From: Bacillota bacterium | GTDB lineage: Bacteria; Bacillota; Clostridia; Caldicoprobacterales; Xylanivirgaceae | Assembly: GCA_023621995.1 (NCBI GenBank) | Contig: JAMOAB010000052.1 | Span: forward strand, 1 to 33,980 | Direction: 5' to 3' | DNA length: 33,980 nucleotides | Part shown: positions 1 to 7,793 of the stretch, in pieces | How the letters are laid out: each line of letters opens with the position of its first letter | Numbering within the stretch: the first letter of the stretch is position 1 | Made by a program: the position numbers and the translations under genes | Notes under the pieces: generated by a model | The model's input: the letters and a program-made list of their open reading frames with translations, nothing else | Databases searched by the model: none | Told to the model about the DNA's origin: nothing

Positions 1-15
1 AAGGAGGAATTATAA

Positions 16-1680
16 ATGGCAACAAAAGAGCATTTTAAGCTGAATGAAATTCGTGCTAACAATCCTATCAACTCTCAAATCAGATCTACAATCGAAACTG
101 CCTTCTACGGCAACAATGTGGAGAAAGTAACTACAATAAAGGAAGCCTATAAATTGGCGGCAAAATCGCCTGGTACTATAGTAACCGATATTCCAGTATA
201 TAAACCAGAGGCTATGGGCCTTGAGCCTGACACAAAGGTCTTATTATTCAATGACGGTGCTGTAAAGGGCAGAGCAGCTGCTGCAAGAAGAGTTCTTGGC
301 GAACCAGGAATTGACGTGGAAGAATACGGTAGCATAATCCGCGAAGCTATATACGACACACGTTTTAGAAAACTATACCACGCCAATGCATATATAGGTC
401 TAGATAAGGACTTTATGGTGAAAGCCCATCTTTTAATCCCTGAAAACCATGAAAACATAATGTATTCATGGATGCTCAATTTCCAATATATAACTGAGCA
501 TTACTATAATATGTATTCAGAATCAAGACCCCTCGAAAATGAAGGAGACATCTATATATTATCAGATCCCGATTGGCGTCATCCTGATTTTCCTATGGGT
601 CTTGCTTTCTTTGATCCAAAACATAATTGTGCAGCAATATTAGGCATGAGATACTTTGGTGAACATAAAAAGGGTACACTTACACTTGCATGGGGCATTG
701 CTAATCGACATGGTTTTGCATCCTGCCATGGAGGTCAAAAACGTTACAACCTCCAAAATGGTGACAAGTTTGTTCTAGGAGTATTCGGACTATCAGGTTC
801 TGGTAAATCCACCATAACCCATGCCCGTCACGATGATAAGTATGACATAACCATTCTGCATGATGATGCTTTCGTCATATCTACGGAAGATGGCTCTTCA
901 ATTGCCCTAGAACCCACATACTTTGATAAGACCCAAGACTATCCAATGGCCAGCGAAGATAATAAATATCTTCTTACCGTACAAAATAATGGTGCTACAC
1001 TAGATGAAGATGGAAATGTCGTATTACTTACTGAAGATGTGAGAAACGGCAATGGCAGGGCAATCAAATCTAGGCTATGGTCACCTAATAGGGTAGATAA
1101 ATTTGGTGAGCCATGTAATGCAATTGCCTGGATAATGAAGGATCCTACATTACCACCTGTAATCAGAATATCTGATCCTGTACTAGCATCTACAATGGGA
1201 GCTACATTGGCTACTAAACGTACATCGGCAGAGAGACTACCAGAAGGTGTAGATCCAGATGCACTAGTTGTAGAGCCATATGCTAACCCATTTAGAACAT
1301 ATCCCTTAGCTGAGGACTATAAGAAGTTCAAGGCCCTATTTGAAGAGAGAAATGTAGACTGCTATATCCTCAATACTGGTTACTTCATGGATAAAAAGGT
1401 ACCTAAGGAAGTTACATTGGGCTCTATTGAAAAGATAATAGAAGGTACGGCAGAGTTTAAGAAACTTGGCAACCTCTCAACCTTAGAATATCTTGATGTA
1501 CCTGGCTTTGAACCTGACTTTGACGATGAAGAATATAAAAAGCAGTTTGTAGCTCGAATGAAGGATAGAGTTGAATTCATAGAATCTAGAGATGAATTTA
1601 AAGATGGCTATGACAAATTGCCTGATGAGGCTCTACAAGCTATGAAGAAAGTACTAGACGAAGTTGAAGAAAATTTATAA
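16..1680 (+). CDS. pckA: Phosphoenolpyruvate carboxykinase (ATP)
   Basis: This cytoplasmic enzyme interconverts oxaloacetate + ATP and PEP + CO2 + ADP, for gluconeogenesis or, in some anaerobes, anaplerotic CO2 fixation. The 554-aa product has the family landmarks. The GEHKKG stretch puts the metal/substrate lysines at K218-K219. A metal-ligand His follows at H238 (SCHGG). The P-loop GLSGSGKST is at residues 258-266, and the kinase-2 acidic pair D283-D284 sits in ILHDDAF. The length is close to the 520-550 aa usual for ATP-type PckA. The GDDEH form of the second motif common in other PckA proteins is replaced here by HDDAF, so this is a divergent clade. The ATG follows a very strong AAGGAGGA site at the left edge of the window. 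The promoter lies outside the window. The gene is followed by a strong hairpin and is convergent with rsmA. Confidence 0.93.
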   Translation: MATKEHFKLNEIRANNPINSQIRSTIETAFYGNNVEKVTTIKEAYKLAAKSPGTIVTDIPVYKPEAMGLEPDTKVLLFNDGAVKGRAAAARRVLGEPGIDVEEYGSIIREAIYDTRFRKLYHANAYIGLDKDFMVKAHLLIPENHENIMYSWMLNFQYITEHYYNMYSESRPLENEGDIYILSDPDWRHPDFPMGLAFFDPKHNCAAILGMRYFGEHKKGTLTLAWGIANRHGFASCHGGQKRYNLQNGDKFVLGVFGLSGSGKSTITHARHDDKYDITILHDDAFVISTEDGSSIALEPTYFDKTQDYPMASEDNKYLLTVQNNGATLDEDGNVVLLTEDVRNGNGRAIKSRLWSPNRVDKFGEPCNAIAWIMKDPTLPPVIRISDPVLASTMGATLATKRTSAERLPEGVDPDALVVEPYANPFRTYPLAEDYKKFKALFEERNVDCYILNTGYFMDKKVPKEVTLGSIEKIIEGTAEFKKLGNLSTLEYLDVPGFEPDFDDEEYKKQFVARMKDRVEFIESRDEFKDGYDKLPDEALQAMKKVLDEVEENL

Positions 1681-1687
1681 TTGAGCT

Positions 1688-1722
1688 AAAAAATGGATGG
1701 CCATAGCAGCCATCCATTTTTT
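1688..1722. terminator. Bidirectional terminator between pckA and rsmA
   Basis: A perfect 14-bp stem (1688-1701 with 1709-1722) and 7-nt loop. The arms begin with six A and end with six T, so the hairpin works as an intrinsic terminator on both strands. It overlaps the rsmA stop codon at 1721-1723. Confidence 0.9.
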
Positions 1723-2599
1723 ATTTGCAAATCATTTTCATACATCCTCGTGCCAAAGATACAAACTCATCTACACTCAGAGTTTCCCCCCGCCTACTAG
1801 GATCTATTTCACAGCCCTCTAGTATTTTTCTAATATCATCTTTGTCGCCCATATCCTCTTTAAAAGAATAGCTTGATAAGGCATTTAAAAGGGTCTTCCT
1901 CCTCTTAGAAAATGCTGCCTTTACAACTTGAAAGAATAGTTTAGCCTCTCTTTCATCTAATGGAAGGTGGTCACGTCTAGTCAGCCTAACCATGGCAGAA
2001 TCTACCTTAGGTGGAGGCATGAACACACTGGCTGGCACCTTCACTATTATATTAGGCTCTGTATAATATTGAACTGCCACCGTCAATGCTCCATAGTCCT
2101 TAGTTCCAGGATATGCAACTATCCTATCGGCTACCTCCCGTTGTATCATCACCACCATATCTGTATAGGGAAGATCGCCCTCTAAAAAGCTCATTATAAT
2201 AGGACTAGTTATATAGTAGGGCAAATTTGCAACCACCTTAAAAGGGTGCCCATCAAAATAGTGTTCTACAATCCCATGTATATCGATGTCCAATATATCA
2301 CCATGTATCACATGAACATTTTCATAGCCCTCTAGAGTTTCGTCCAATATGGGAAATAATCTATCGTCTATCTCTACTGCCACTACCTTAGCTGCCCTAT
2401 TAGAAAGTGCCCGTGTGAGAGTCCCTATACCTGGACCTACTTCCAATATAAAATCATCTCCACATATATCAGCACCATTGACAATTTTATCTAATATATT
2501 GCCATCTATGAGAAAATTCTGTCCTAAACCTTTACTGAATTCAAACCCATGCCTTTTCAATATATCCTTTACTACTTTTGGTGATGTCAAAGACTTCAC
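1721..2599 (-). CDS. rsmA: 16S rRNA dimethyladenosine transferase RsmA (KsgA)
   Basis: This enzyme dimethylates the two adjacent adenines in the 3'-terminal helix of 16S rRNA (A1518/A1519, E. coli numbering) during late 30S maturation, using SAM. The 292-aa protein has the KsgA hallmarks: GQNFL at 26-30, the SAM loop EVGPGIGT at 53-60 and the N6-adenine motif NLPYY at 125-129. A basic KRRKTL segment lies in the C-terminal part. The start is GTG, preceded by a G-rich GGGGGGAT site. It is the last gene of the conserved yab-type cluster here. It lies 78 bases beyond the yabE stop with a weak hairpin between them. In many Firmicutes rnmV (ribonuclease M5) sits in this gap, and it is absent here. 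Confidence 0.95.
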   Translation of the reverse strand: MKSLTSPKVVKDILKRHGFEFSKGLGQNFLIDGNILDKIVNGADICGDDFILEVGPGIGTLTRALSNRAAKVVAVEIDDRLFPILDETLEGYENVHVIHGDILDIDIHGIVEHYFDGHPFKVVANLPYYITSPIIMSFLEGDLPYTDMVVMIQREVADRIVAYPGTKDYGALTVAVQYYTEPNIIVKVPASVFMPPPKVDSAMVRLTRRDHLPLDEREAKLFFQVVKAAFSKRRKTLLNALSSYSFKEDMGDKDDIRKILEGCEIDPSRRGETLSVDEFVSLARGCMKMICK

Positions 2600-2647
2600 T
2601 CGCCTATCCCCCCATCTCTAGTAATAGCTTTATCCATAATGAAACAA

Positions 2648-2668
2648 GGGCAGGATACCATCCTGCCC
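2648..2668 (-). terminator. Weak hairpin terminator after yabE
   Basis: A perfect 9-bp GC-rich stem (GGGCAGGAT / ATCCTGCCC) with a 3-nt loop. On the minus strand it is followed only by TTGTTTC, so termination is probably partial and some read-through into rsmA is likely. Confidence 0.6.
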
Positions 2669-2677
2669 ATATCATAT

Positions 2678-3778
2678 CTATCTATTGAAGTATATTTTAA
2701 CCTGTCTTCTACCAAATTGTCTACATTGATGTTCAGTCTCTAAGAATACATCCACAATATTGCCCTTTATGGCACCTCCGGTATCTGCAGCCTTGTAGTA
2801 CCCATTTAGATGTTCCCAACCCTTAGGAAACTCTATATATACCTTAGTATTTAAAGGTATTACCCGGGGATCTACCGCTATTATACCAACATATGGCCAT
2901 ATACCCGTACATGTTCTGTTTCCTGTATGAGTATAGGCTGTGGCTCTAAAATTTACAGCCGTGCCTCTACTGCTTCCTCCTCGGGATGCCAAAGTGGTTG
3001 CGTTATTGGTCTTAGAAGGTGTACTCTTGGTTGCTACTGCTTTCGAGGTCGATGCCCTATTACTTGGTTTTGGCTTTGCCACTACCTTCTTCTTGGTGCC
3101 ATTCTCTATTATTCTGTCCTTTGGCTCCTTTAGTATATTCTCCTCTACTAGCTCTCGAGATATCTCCTCCCCATCTCTGTAGACTATCATTATTTTCTTC
3201 TCTAACTCGCCTTGCTCACCCTCCTGAACCACTGCTTTCTTACCTGACTCTAACTTGTCGTTGTCTTTCACCACCTCTTTAAAAGGTATAGGTGATTTTT
3301 CAGTAATTATCTCCTTATCTATTCTATTTACTGTCACAAATAGACCAGGAGATAGAGGAGTATCAAGGCTGTGACTTACAATGTCATCATCTCCTACGAT
3401 GACACCTGCTTTTTTAAGAACATCGTCTACTGTACCCTCTGTTAAATAGACCGTCTTAATATCATTATCTGCCATAACCGTCGCTGCTATAGCACGCCTT
3501 ATAGTTATTTTGTCGTGCTTCTTGAGTTTTGTTTCTTTACTTGGTTCCACCTTATCATGGGGACCCAAATCTATATTATATTTCTTGAGTATATCCTCTA
3601 CTGTATTTTCCATTGTTACAAATTCTATAACGTCGCCATTGTCGTCTAATATTATTGACTTCTTTACGTCCTCAACGTACTGTGCAAAACCTACTGTTGA
3701 ACCCGTAACGACTATCAGGGTAATTAGAAAACCGAGTAAATATTTGTTTCCTAAAATACCCGACGAATCAGATTCCAT
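2678..3778 (-). CDS. yabE: YabE-type cell-wall protein with DUF348, G5 and 3D domains
   Basis: A surface protein of the YabE/resuscitation-promoting class, thought to cleave peptidoglycan glycan strands. The 366-aa product has one N-terminal membrane or signal segment (about 13-32) and two DUF348 repeats (about 39-80 and 107-148). A G5 domain follows (about 153-229), then a Ser/Thr/Lys-rich linker (about 230-272). The C-terminal 3D domain has its three signature aspartates at D303 (AVDPRVIPLNT), D332 (AADTGG) and D343 (IVDVF). The frame is open 29 codons further upstream, but a consensus promoter lies inside that extension. The ATG at 3778 has a clean AAAGGAGG site 8 nt away, so that start is used. 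It is divergent from the penicillin-binding protein gene, with rsmA downstream. The role follows from the family and has not been tested for this protein. Confidence 0.9.
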   Translation of the reverse strand: MESDSSGILGNKYLLGFLITLIVVTGSTVGFAQYVEDVKKSIILDDNGDVIEFVTMENTVEDILKKYNIDLGPHDKVEPSKETKLKKHDKITIRRAIAATVMADNDIKTVYLTEGTVDDVLKKAGVIVGDDDIVSHSLDTPLSPGLFVTVNRIDKEIITEKSPIPFKEVVKDNDKLESGKKAVVQEGEQGELEKKIMIVYRDGEEISRELVEENILKEPKDRIIENGTKKKVVAKPKPSNRASTSKAVATKSTPSKTNNATTLASRGGSSRGTAVNFRATAYTHTGNRTCTGIWPYVGIIAVDPRVIPLNTKVYIEFPKGWEHLNGYYKAADTGGAIKGNIVDVFLETEHQCRQFGRRQVKIYFNR

Positions 3779-3823
3779 TAAAAAAACCTCCTTTGATTTT
3801 GCAGCTTCGGTTTGGTCGTTGAC

Positions 3824-3852
3824 ATTGTAATATATTTTTAATATCTTGTCAA
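3824..3852 (-). promoter_or_regulatory. Sigma-A promoter of yabE
   Basis: On the minus strand, TTGACA (3847-3852), exactly 17 bases, then TACAAT (3824-3829). Transcription would begin near 3817, about 40 bases before the chosen start codon. This excludes the longer upstream reading of the ORF. Confidence 0.88.
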
Positions 3853-4245
3853 GGTTTTGTAACAATTTTGGTACATACTTTTAATCTTTATCCTTTTTAT
3901 GGACTTTATTATACTATTATTCCAATAACGTTGCCAATTATACCATATATGTCAAATTATATCCAACATTTTATTTAAATAGGCGCAACGCCCATCTTTC
4001 GGCTGCGCACATTGAATACACATTTAAAATATTCTAATACACTAGGCGACTTTATACTATTGACATATCTATCGATTAAAAATCTCAAGTTGAAAAACAA
4101 AAGTTTTTTTGCATCTAAACCAAATATTACAAGTATATTTTCTTTCCATAGTTGCAGAAATAATTAATCCTAGTAAGATATATTATTTAGTAGTATAATG
4201 AAAATAACAAATACAGGTGTGAGTCTTAATAGATGAGGTGATACT
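3853..4245. other. Divergent intergenic region yabE / PBP
   Basis: An AT-rich spacer of about 390 bases without a convincing gene. A short GC-rich imperfect hairpin (about 3983-4008, GCGCA...TGCGC) has no T-run. A TATAAT at 4194-4199 is a possible -10 for the downstream PBP gene, but no good -35 lies 17 bases upstream. A TTGACA at 4060-4065 has no matching -10. One copy of a short dispersed motif lies at 4039-4069. Confidence 0.5.
4039..4069 (+). repeat. Short dispersed motif, copy A
   Basis: A 31-base AT-rich stretch built around ACACTA...TTTATACTAT-TGAC-TATC. A closely similar 32-base stretch occurs at 10987-11018, about 7 kb away, and both are intergenic. I see no coding meaning. It could be a regulatory site or chance similarity in AT-rich DNA. 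Confidence 0.35.
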
Positions 4246-6369
4246 ATGAACAGACGACTTATTCCCCTTATATGCATCCTATTTTTCTTAACATTCTTTA
4301 CATCTTGTATTGATTTCCAAGTAAAGGATATAAGAAATATAAAACTCAATAAAGAAAAAAGAAATGTAGCTAGGGATACCCTCGATCTCTATCTTGATCT
4401 GTGGCAAGATGGCCAATATGACAGTATGTACGATCTTCTGTCATCGTCTAGCCAACAAAAAATAGATAGGGAGCAATTTGTAGAACGATATACCAATATC
4501 TTCTCCGCCATAGCCTTGAATGATATGGATATAGATGTAGATACTGGGCAAGAGAATATGGATAATATAGACGATGGAAAAGATGGAGATAATATAGAAG
4601 AAGAATCTATGGAAAGAGAATTTTTAGTATCTATAACCTTCAATACAGATACCGTACCAACCTTCACACAAGAATATACAATACCTACTGTCAAAGAAGG
4701 AGAACATTGGAAGGTAGATTGGTCCCCCTCCCTAATATTTCCCAATATGGATAGTGATGACGTGGTAAATATTGAGAGAATAGAAACAAAACGGGGACAG
4801 ATATTAGACAGGGAAGGGCAACTGTTGGCCGACACCTCCAATGTCTATACTGTAGGAGCTGTACCAAAGGCAATACCCAATAGGGAGACATTTGCAAAGG
4901 ATCTTTCAGCCATCATTGGGATATCGGAACAATATATACTGGCACAGCTAAATCAAAAATGGGTAACCGACGATTCCTTTGTTCCCCTTAAATCCTATCC
5001 CCTATCCATCTCACAGGAGTTTAAAGACAAGGTGCTCAGTGTAAAGGGTGTCATGTTATCCTCACAACATAAATCGGCTCGCCAATATACTAGAGGGGCA
5101 CAACTTGCCCACGTAATTGGATATGTTCAAAAGATCAACGACGAGCTCCTCAAAAAATTAGCTGACAAGGGTTATAGCCAGGAAGACGTCATAGGAAGGC
5201 AAGGTATAGAAGCTGCCATGGAAGAGACCCTCCGTGGACAAAATGGCTATAAGATATGCATAAAGGACAGAGATGGAAATGAAAAGGAGACAATAGGCCA
5301 GTATGATGGAGAAGATGGCTATGATCTGGTATTAACTGTAGACACCCGCCTTCAAGATATCTGCTATAGGGCAATGGATGGACATAGGGGCAGTGTTGTG
5401 GCAATAAATCCAAAGACAGGAGAAATTCTGTCCATGGTAAGTACACCTTCTTTCGATCCTAATATGTTCTCATTCGGCATCTCCCACGAGGAGTGGGATA
5501 CAATTAGAAATGATGAGTCCCATCCCTTAATAAATAGAAGTGTCAAAGCCTATATCCCAGGCTCCACATTTAAACCCTTCACAGCTGCCATGGGCCTTGA
5601 AGAAGGTGTAATAACCCCAGATACAGTGGTAAAAGAGGCAAGGAATAAAGAGTGGTTTCCTTCATCCGATTGGGGTAAGACGCCAATTAGAAGGGTAGAC
5701 CACCCAGATGGTGATGTTGACCTTAGAAATGCCCTTGTATGGTCAGATAATATATATTTTGCATGGACTGCACTAAAACTTGGCGGAGATAGACTAGAAC
5801 AATATGGTACCCGATATGGATTTAAAGATGATCTACCCTTTGAACTTAGCATAGATAAGGGCCAGATAAAAAATGACTCTACTAATTGGAGTGACCAATT
5901 AATAGCAGACACAGGCTATGGACAGGGGGAAGTATTAATTTCACCTATTCAATTGACTACAATGTACACAGCACTCCTAAATAATGGCAATATATTAAGC
6001 CCCCAGCTCACAAAGGAGATAAGAACTGGGTCAGGTGAAATTATAAAATCTTTCAAGACAAATATATGGAAAGACTCGGCAATGAAGGAGGAGACAGCAA
6101 ATACACTATTACCCTATTTAATAGATGTGGTAGAAGATAATACAGGCACTGCCCATAGCCTACAAATACCAAATCTCAAACTTGGTGCAAAGACTGGTAC
6201 AGCCCAACTTGGATCGGAAAAGGAAGAGGAGTTGGCATGGCTGGTGGCGTTCACAGTGGATGAAGAAAGCCCTCTACTCCTGACAGTATGTCTAGAAGTA
6301 TCGGCAGGACAGGGCAAGGAGAAATTTGATATTGCTAAAAGTATATTTAAAGAATACTATGGACGCTAA
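4246..6369 (+). CDS. Class B penicillin-binding protein (D,D-transpeptidase) with NTF2-like N-terminal domain
   Basis: Cross-links peptidoglycan stem peptides at the outer face of the membrane. The 707-aa protein starts with a lipoprotein-like signal (hydrophobic 5-18, C21 after FFTS). A MecA_N/NTF2-like domain follows (about 35-165), then a PBP dimerisation domain and the transpeptidase. All three active-site motifs are present: S440-T-F-K443, S500-D-N502 and K649-T-G-T652. The overall architecture resembles MecA-type or B. subtilis PBP3 proteins. The NTF2-like domain carries a strongly acidic low-complexity insertion at about 98-124. The ATG follows GAGGTGAT. The gene sits alone between divergent yabE and convergent tatD, an unusual position inside this conserved cluster. 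Resistance to beta-lactams cannot be read from the sequence. Confidence 0.9.
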   Translation: MNRRLIPLICILFFLTFFTSCIDFQVKDIRNIKLNKEKRNVARDTLDLYLDLWQDGQYDSMYDLLSSSSQQKIDREQFVERYTNIFSAIALNDMDIDVDTGQENMDNIDDGKDGDNIEEESMEREFLVSITFNTDTVPTFTQEYTIPTVKEGEHWKVDWSPSLIFPNMDSDDVVNIERIETKRGQILDREGQLLADTSNVYTVGAVPKAIPNRETFAKDLSAIIGISEQYILAQLNQKWVTDDSFVPLKSYPLSISQEFKDKVLSVKGVMLSSQHKSARQYTRGAQLAHVIGYVQKINDELLKKLADKGYSQEDVIGRQGIEAAMEETLRGQNGYKICIKDRDGNEKETIGQYDGEDGYDLVLTVDTRLQDICYRAMDGHRGSVVAINPKTGEILSMVSTPSFDPNMFSFGISHEEWDTIRNDESHPLINRSVKAYIPGSTFKPFTAAMGLEEGVITPDTVVKEARNKEWFPSSDWGKTPIRRVDHPDGDVDLRNALVWSDNIYFAWTALKLGGDRLEQYGTRYGFKDDLPFELSIDKGQIKNDSTNWSDQLIADTGYGQGEVLISPIQLTTMYTALLNNGNILSPQLTKEIRTGSGEIIKSFKTNIWKDSAMKEETANTLLPYLIDVVEDNTGTAHSLQIPNLKLGAKTGTAQLGSEKEEELAWLVAFTVDEESPLLLTVCLEVSAGQGKEKFDIAKSIFKEYYGR

Positions 6370-6371
6370 CA

Positions 6372-6414
6372 GAAAAACAAGACATGGCGTAGTCTACGCC
6401 ATGTCTTGTTTTTC
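6372..6414. terminator. Bidirectional terminator with 20-bp perfect stem
   Basis: The perfect 20-bp arms 6372-6391 and 6395-6414 enclose a 3-nt loop, with AAAAA/TTTTT runs at the base. It terminates the PBP gene on the plus strand and the TatD fusion gene on the minus strand. The last codons of the latter lie in one arm and its TAG stop spans the loop boundary. Confidence 0.92.
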
Positions 6415-7785
6415 TACAAATTTTCTAACTCTAAATCCCACTCCGAGATCTTCAGCTATTCTCTTCGAGGCTTCTATCTTATCAGGTGGCAATATATCTA
6501 CAACCGATAGTACCACATTTGGCACATATTCTCTACATGCCTTAGCAAACTCTAACATACCACAAAATGCATCTTCACCATACTCCGACCTACATAGCTT
6601 TTGATATTCTTCTTTTGTAGGAGCATTTAAGCTTATAGACACTGTATCTATAATACCTTCAAAGCGGGGAGCGATGTTCTCACCATGGTAGAGATTTGCC
6701 TGGCCGTTTGTATTTATCCTGGTCTTCCCACCTTGAGCCTTTACCGCCTTAGCTATCTCTATGAGTTCATCAAGTTTTATGGTAGGTTCACCATAGCCAC
6801 AAAATATTACTTCAGAATAACGGCTAGCATCGCCTATGAGGTCTATTACCTCCTGTGCTGTCGGTTCCCTCTCTAGCCATAGATTATAACCTCCAACACC
6901 TGCGTTTTCATTCCTTATACAAAAATCACATCTATTTGTACACCTATTGGTTAAATTTATATATAGTGCATCGCCAAGTACATATACAAATGTATCCATT
7001 GAGCTTCCATCCCTCTCATATTTAATGTTGAAAAGATTTAGAGTGTTCTGAAAGGTGACCATTGCCACCTCCTCTACTGGAATTCCGCGAATCTCGGCTA
7101 TCTTCTGTGCCACTAATGGCACATATCCTGGGTCGTTACGCCTACCTCTGAATGGATGGGGAGTTAGATAGGGAGAATCGGTCTCTATTAAAAGCCTGTC
7201 CAAGGGAACCTCCCTTGCCACCTCTATGGGGCGCTTGGCATTTTTAAATGTCACAGGACCACCTAAGGATATATAAAACCCAAGCTCCAAAAACTCCCTC
7301 ATCATCTCCACACTGCCTGAAAAGCAATGCATGACCCCACCTGGAATCTTATCTATATTTTCTACTATAATATCTAATGTGTCGGCGTGGGCATCCCTAT
7401 TGTGTACAATTATGGGCAGCCCTACCCGGCTTGCCAGCTCTATCTGATCTACAAAACGTCTCTTTTGTACATCCCTTGGAGAATTATCATAGTAGTAGTC
7501 AAGGCCTATCTCCCCTATGGCAACTACTTTTTCATAAGACGCCATCTGCTCTAGCTCTTCTATATGACTATCCAACATAGATTCAACATTGTGGGGATGA
7601 ATACCCACGGCTGCATATATATGGGGATAACTTTTAGCAAGTTCTATGGCAGCCCTTGAAGATTCTATTGTATCTCCAGGGTTTATTACACAGGCCACTC
7701 CCCTATTTAATAGGCCTCTTATGAGCACATCCCTATCTTCTTCAAATTTTATATCATCGAGGTGAGCATGACTATCAAAGAACAT
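6394..7785 (-). CDS. TatD-family hydrolase fused to radical SAM domain
   Basis: A 463-aa two-domain protein. Residues 1 to about 256 are a TatD metal-dependent hydrolase (deoxyribonuclease-type TIM barrel). Its ligands are all visible: H6/H8 (SHAHLD), E92, H128, H153 (MHCFSGS) and D203 (ETDSPYL). Residues about 264-463 form a radical SAM domain with the 4Fe-4S motif C282-x3-C286-x2-C289 and a GYGEPT motif at 330-335. The second part matches the TatD-associated radical SAM family, which usually accompanies TatD as a neighbour or a fusion and has no established substrate. The ATG follows an AGGTGAT site that overlaps the metG stop, so the gene is the second member of a metG operon. The same order (metS-yabD) occurs in Bacillus. 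Coding sequence runs into the terminator stem. Confidence 0.9.
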   Translation of the reverse strand: MFFDSHAHLDDIKFEEDRDVLIRGLLNRGVACVINPGDTIESSRAAIELAKSYPHIYAAVGIHPHNVESMLDSHIEELEQMASYEKVVAIGEIGLDYYYDNSPRDVQKRRFVDQIELASRVGLPIIVHNRDAHADTLDIIVENIDKIPGGVMHCFSGSVEMMREFLELGFYISLGGPVTFKNAKRPIEVAREVPLDRLLIETDSPYLTPHPFRGRRNDPGYVPLVAQKIAEIRGIPVEEVAMVTFQNTLNLFNIKYERDGSSMDTFVYVLGDALYINLTNRCTNRCDFCIRNENAGVGGYNLWLEREPTAQEVIDLIGDASRYSEVIFCGYGEPTIKLDELIEIAKAVKAQGGKTRINTNGQANLYHGENIAPRFEGIIDTVSISLNAPTKEEYQKLCRSEYGEDAFCGMLEFAKACREYVPNVVLSVVDILPPDKIEASKRIAEDLGVGFRVRKFVEKQDMA

Positions 7786-7793
7786 AATATCAC

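Noticed and set aside
2927-3282. Plus-strand open frames opposite yabE
   Set aside because: They are shadows of the Ser/Thr/Lys linker and G5 domain of yabE, without initiation signals or recognisable protein features.
3983-4008. GC-rich imperfect hairpin in the yabE/PBP spacer as a terminator or small RNA
   Set aside because: The stem is only 5 bp plus a bulged 3 bp, with no T-run and no gene ending nearby.
4060-4088. TTGACA in the yabE/PBP spacer as a promoter for the PBP gene
   Set aside because: The bases at 17-18 bp spacing (TCTCAA) do not resemble a -10 element.
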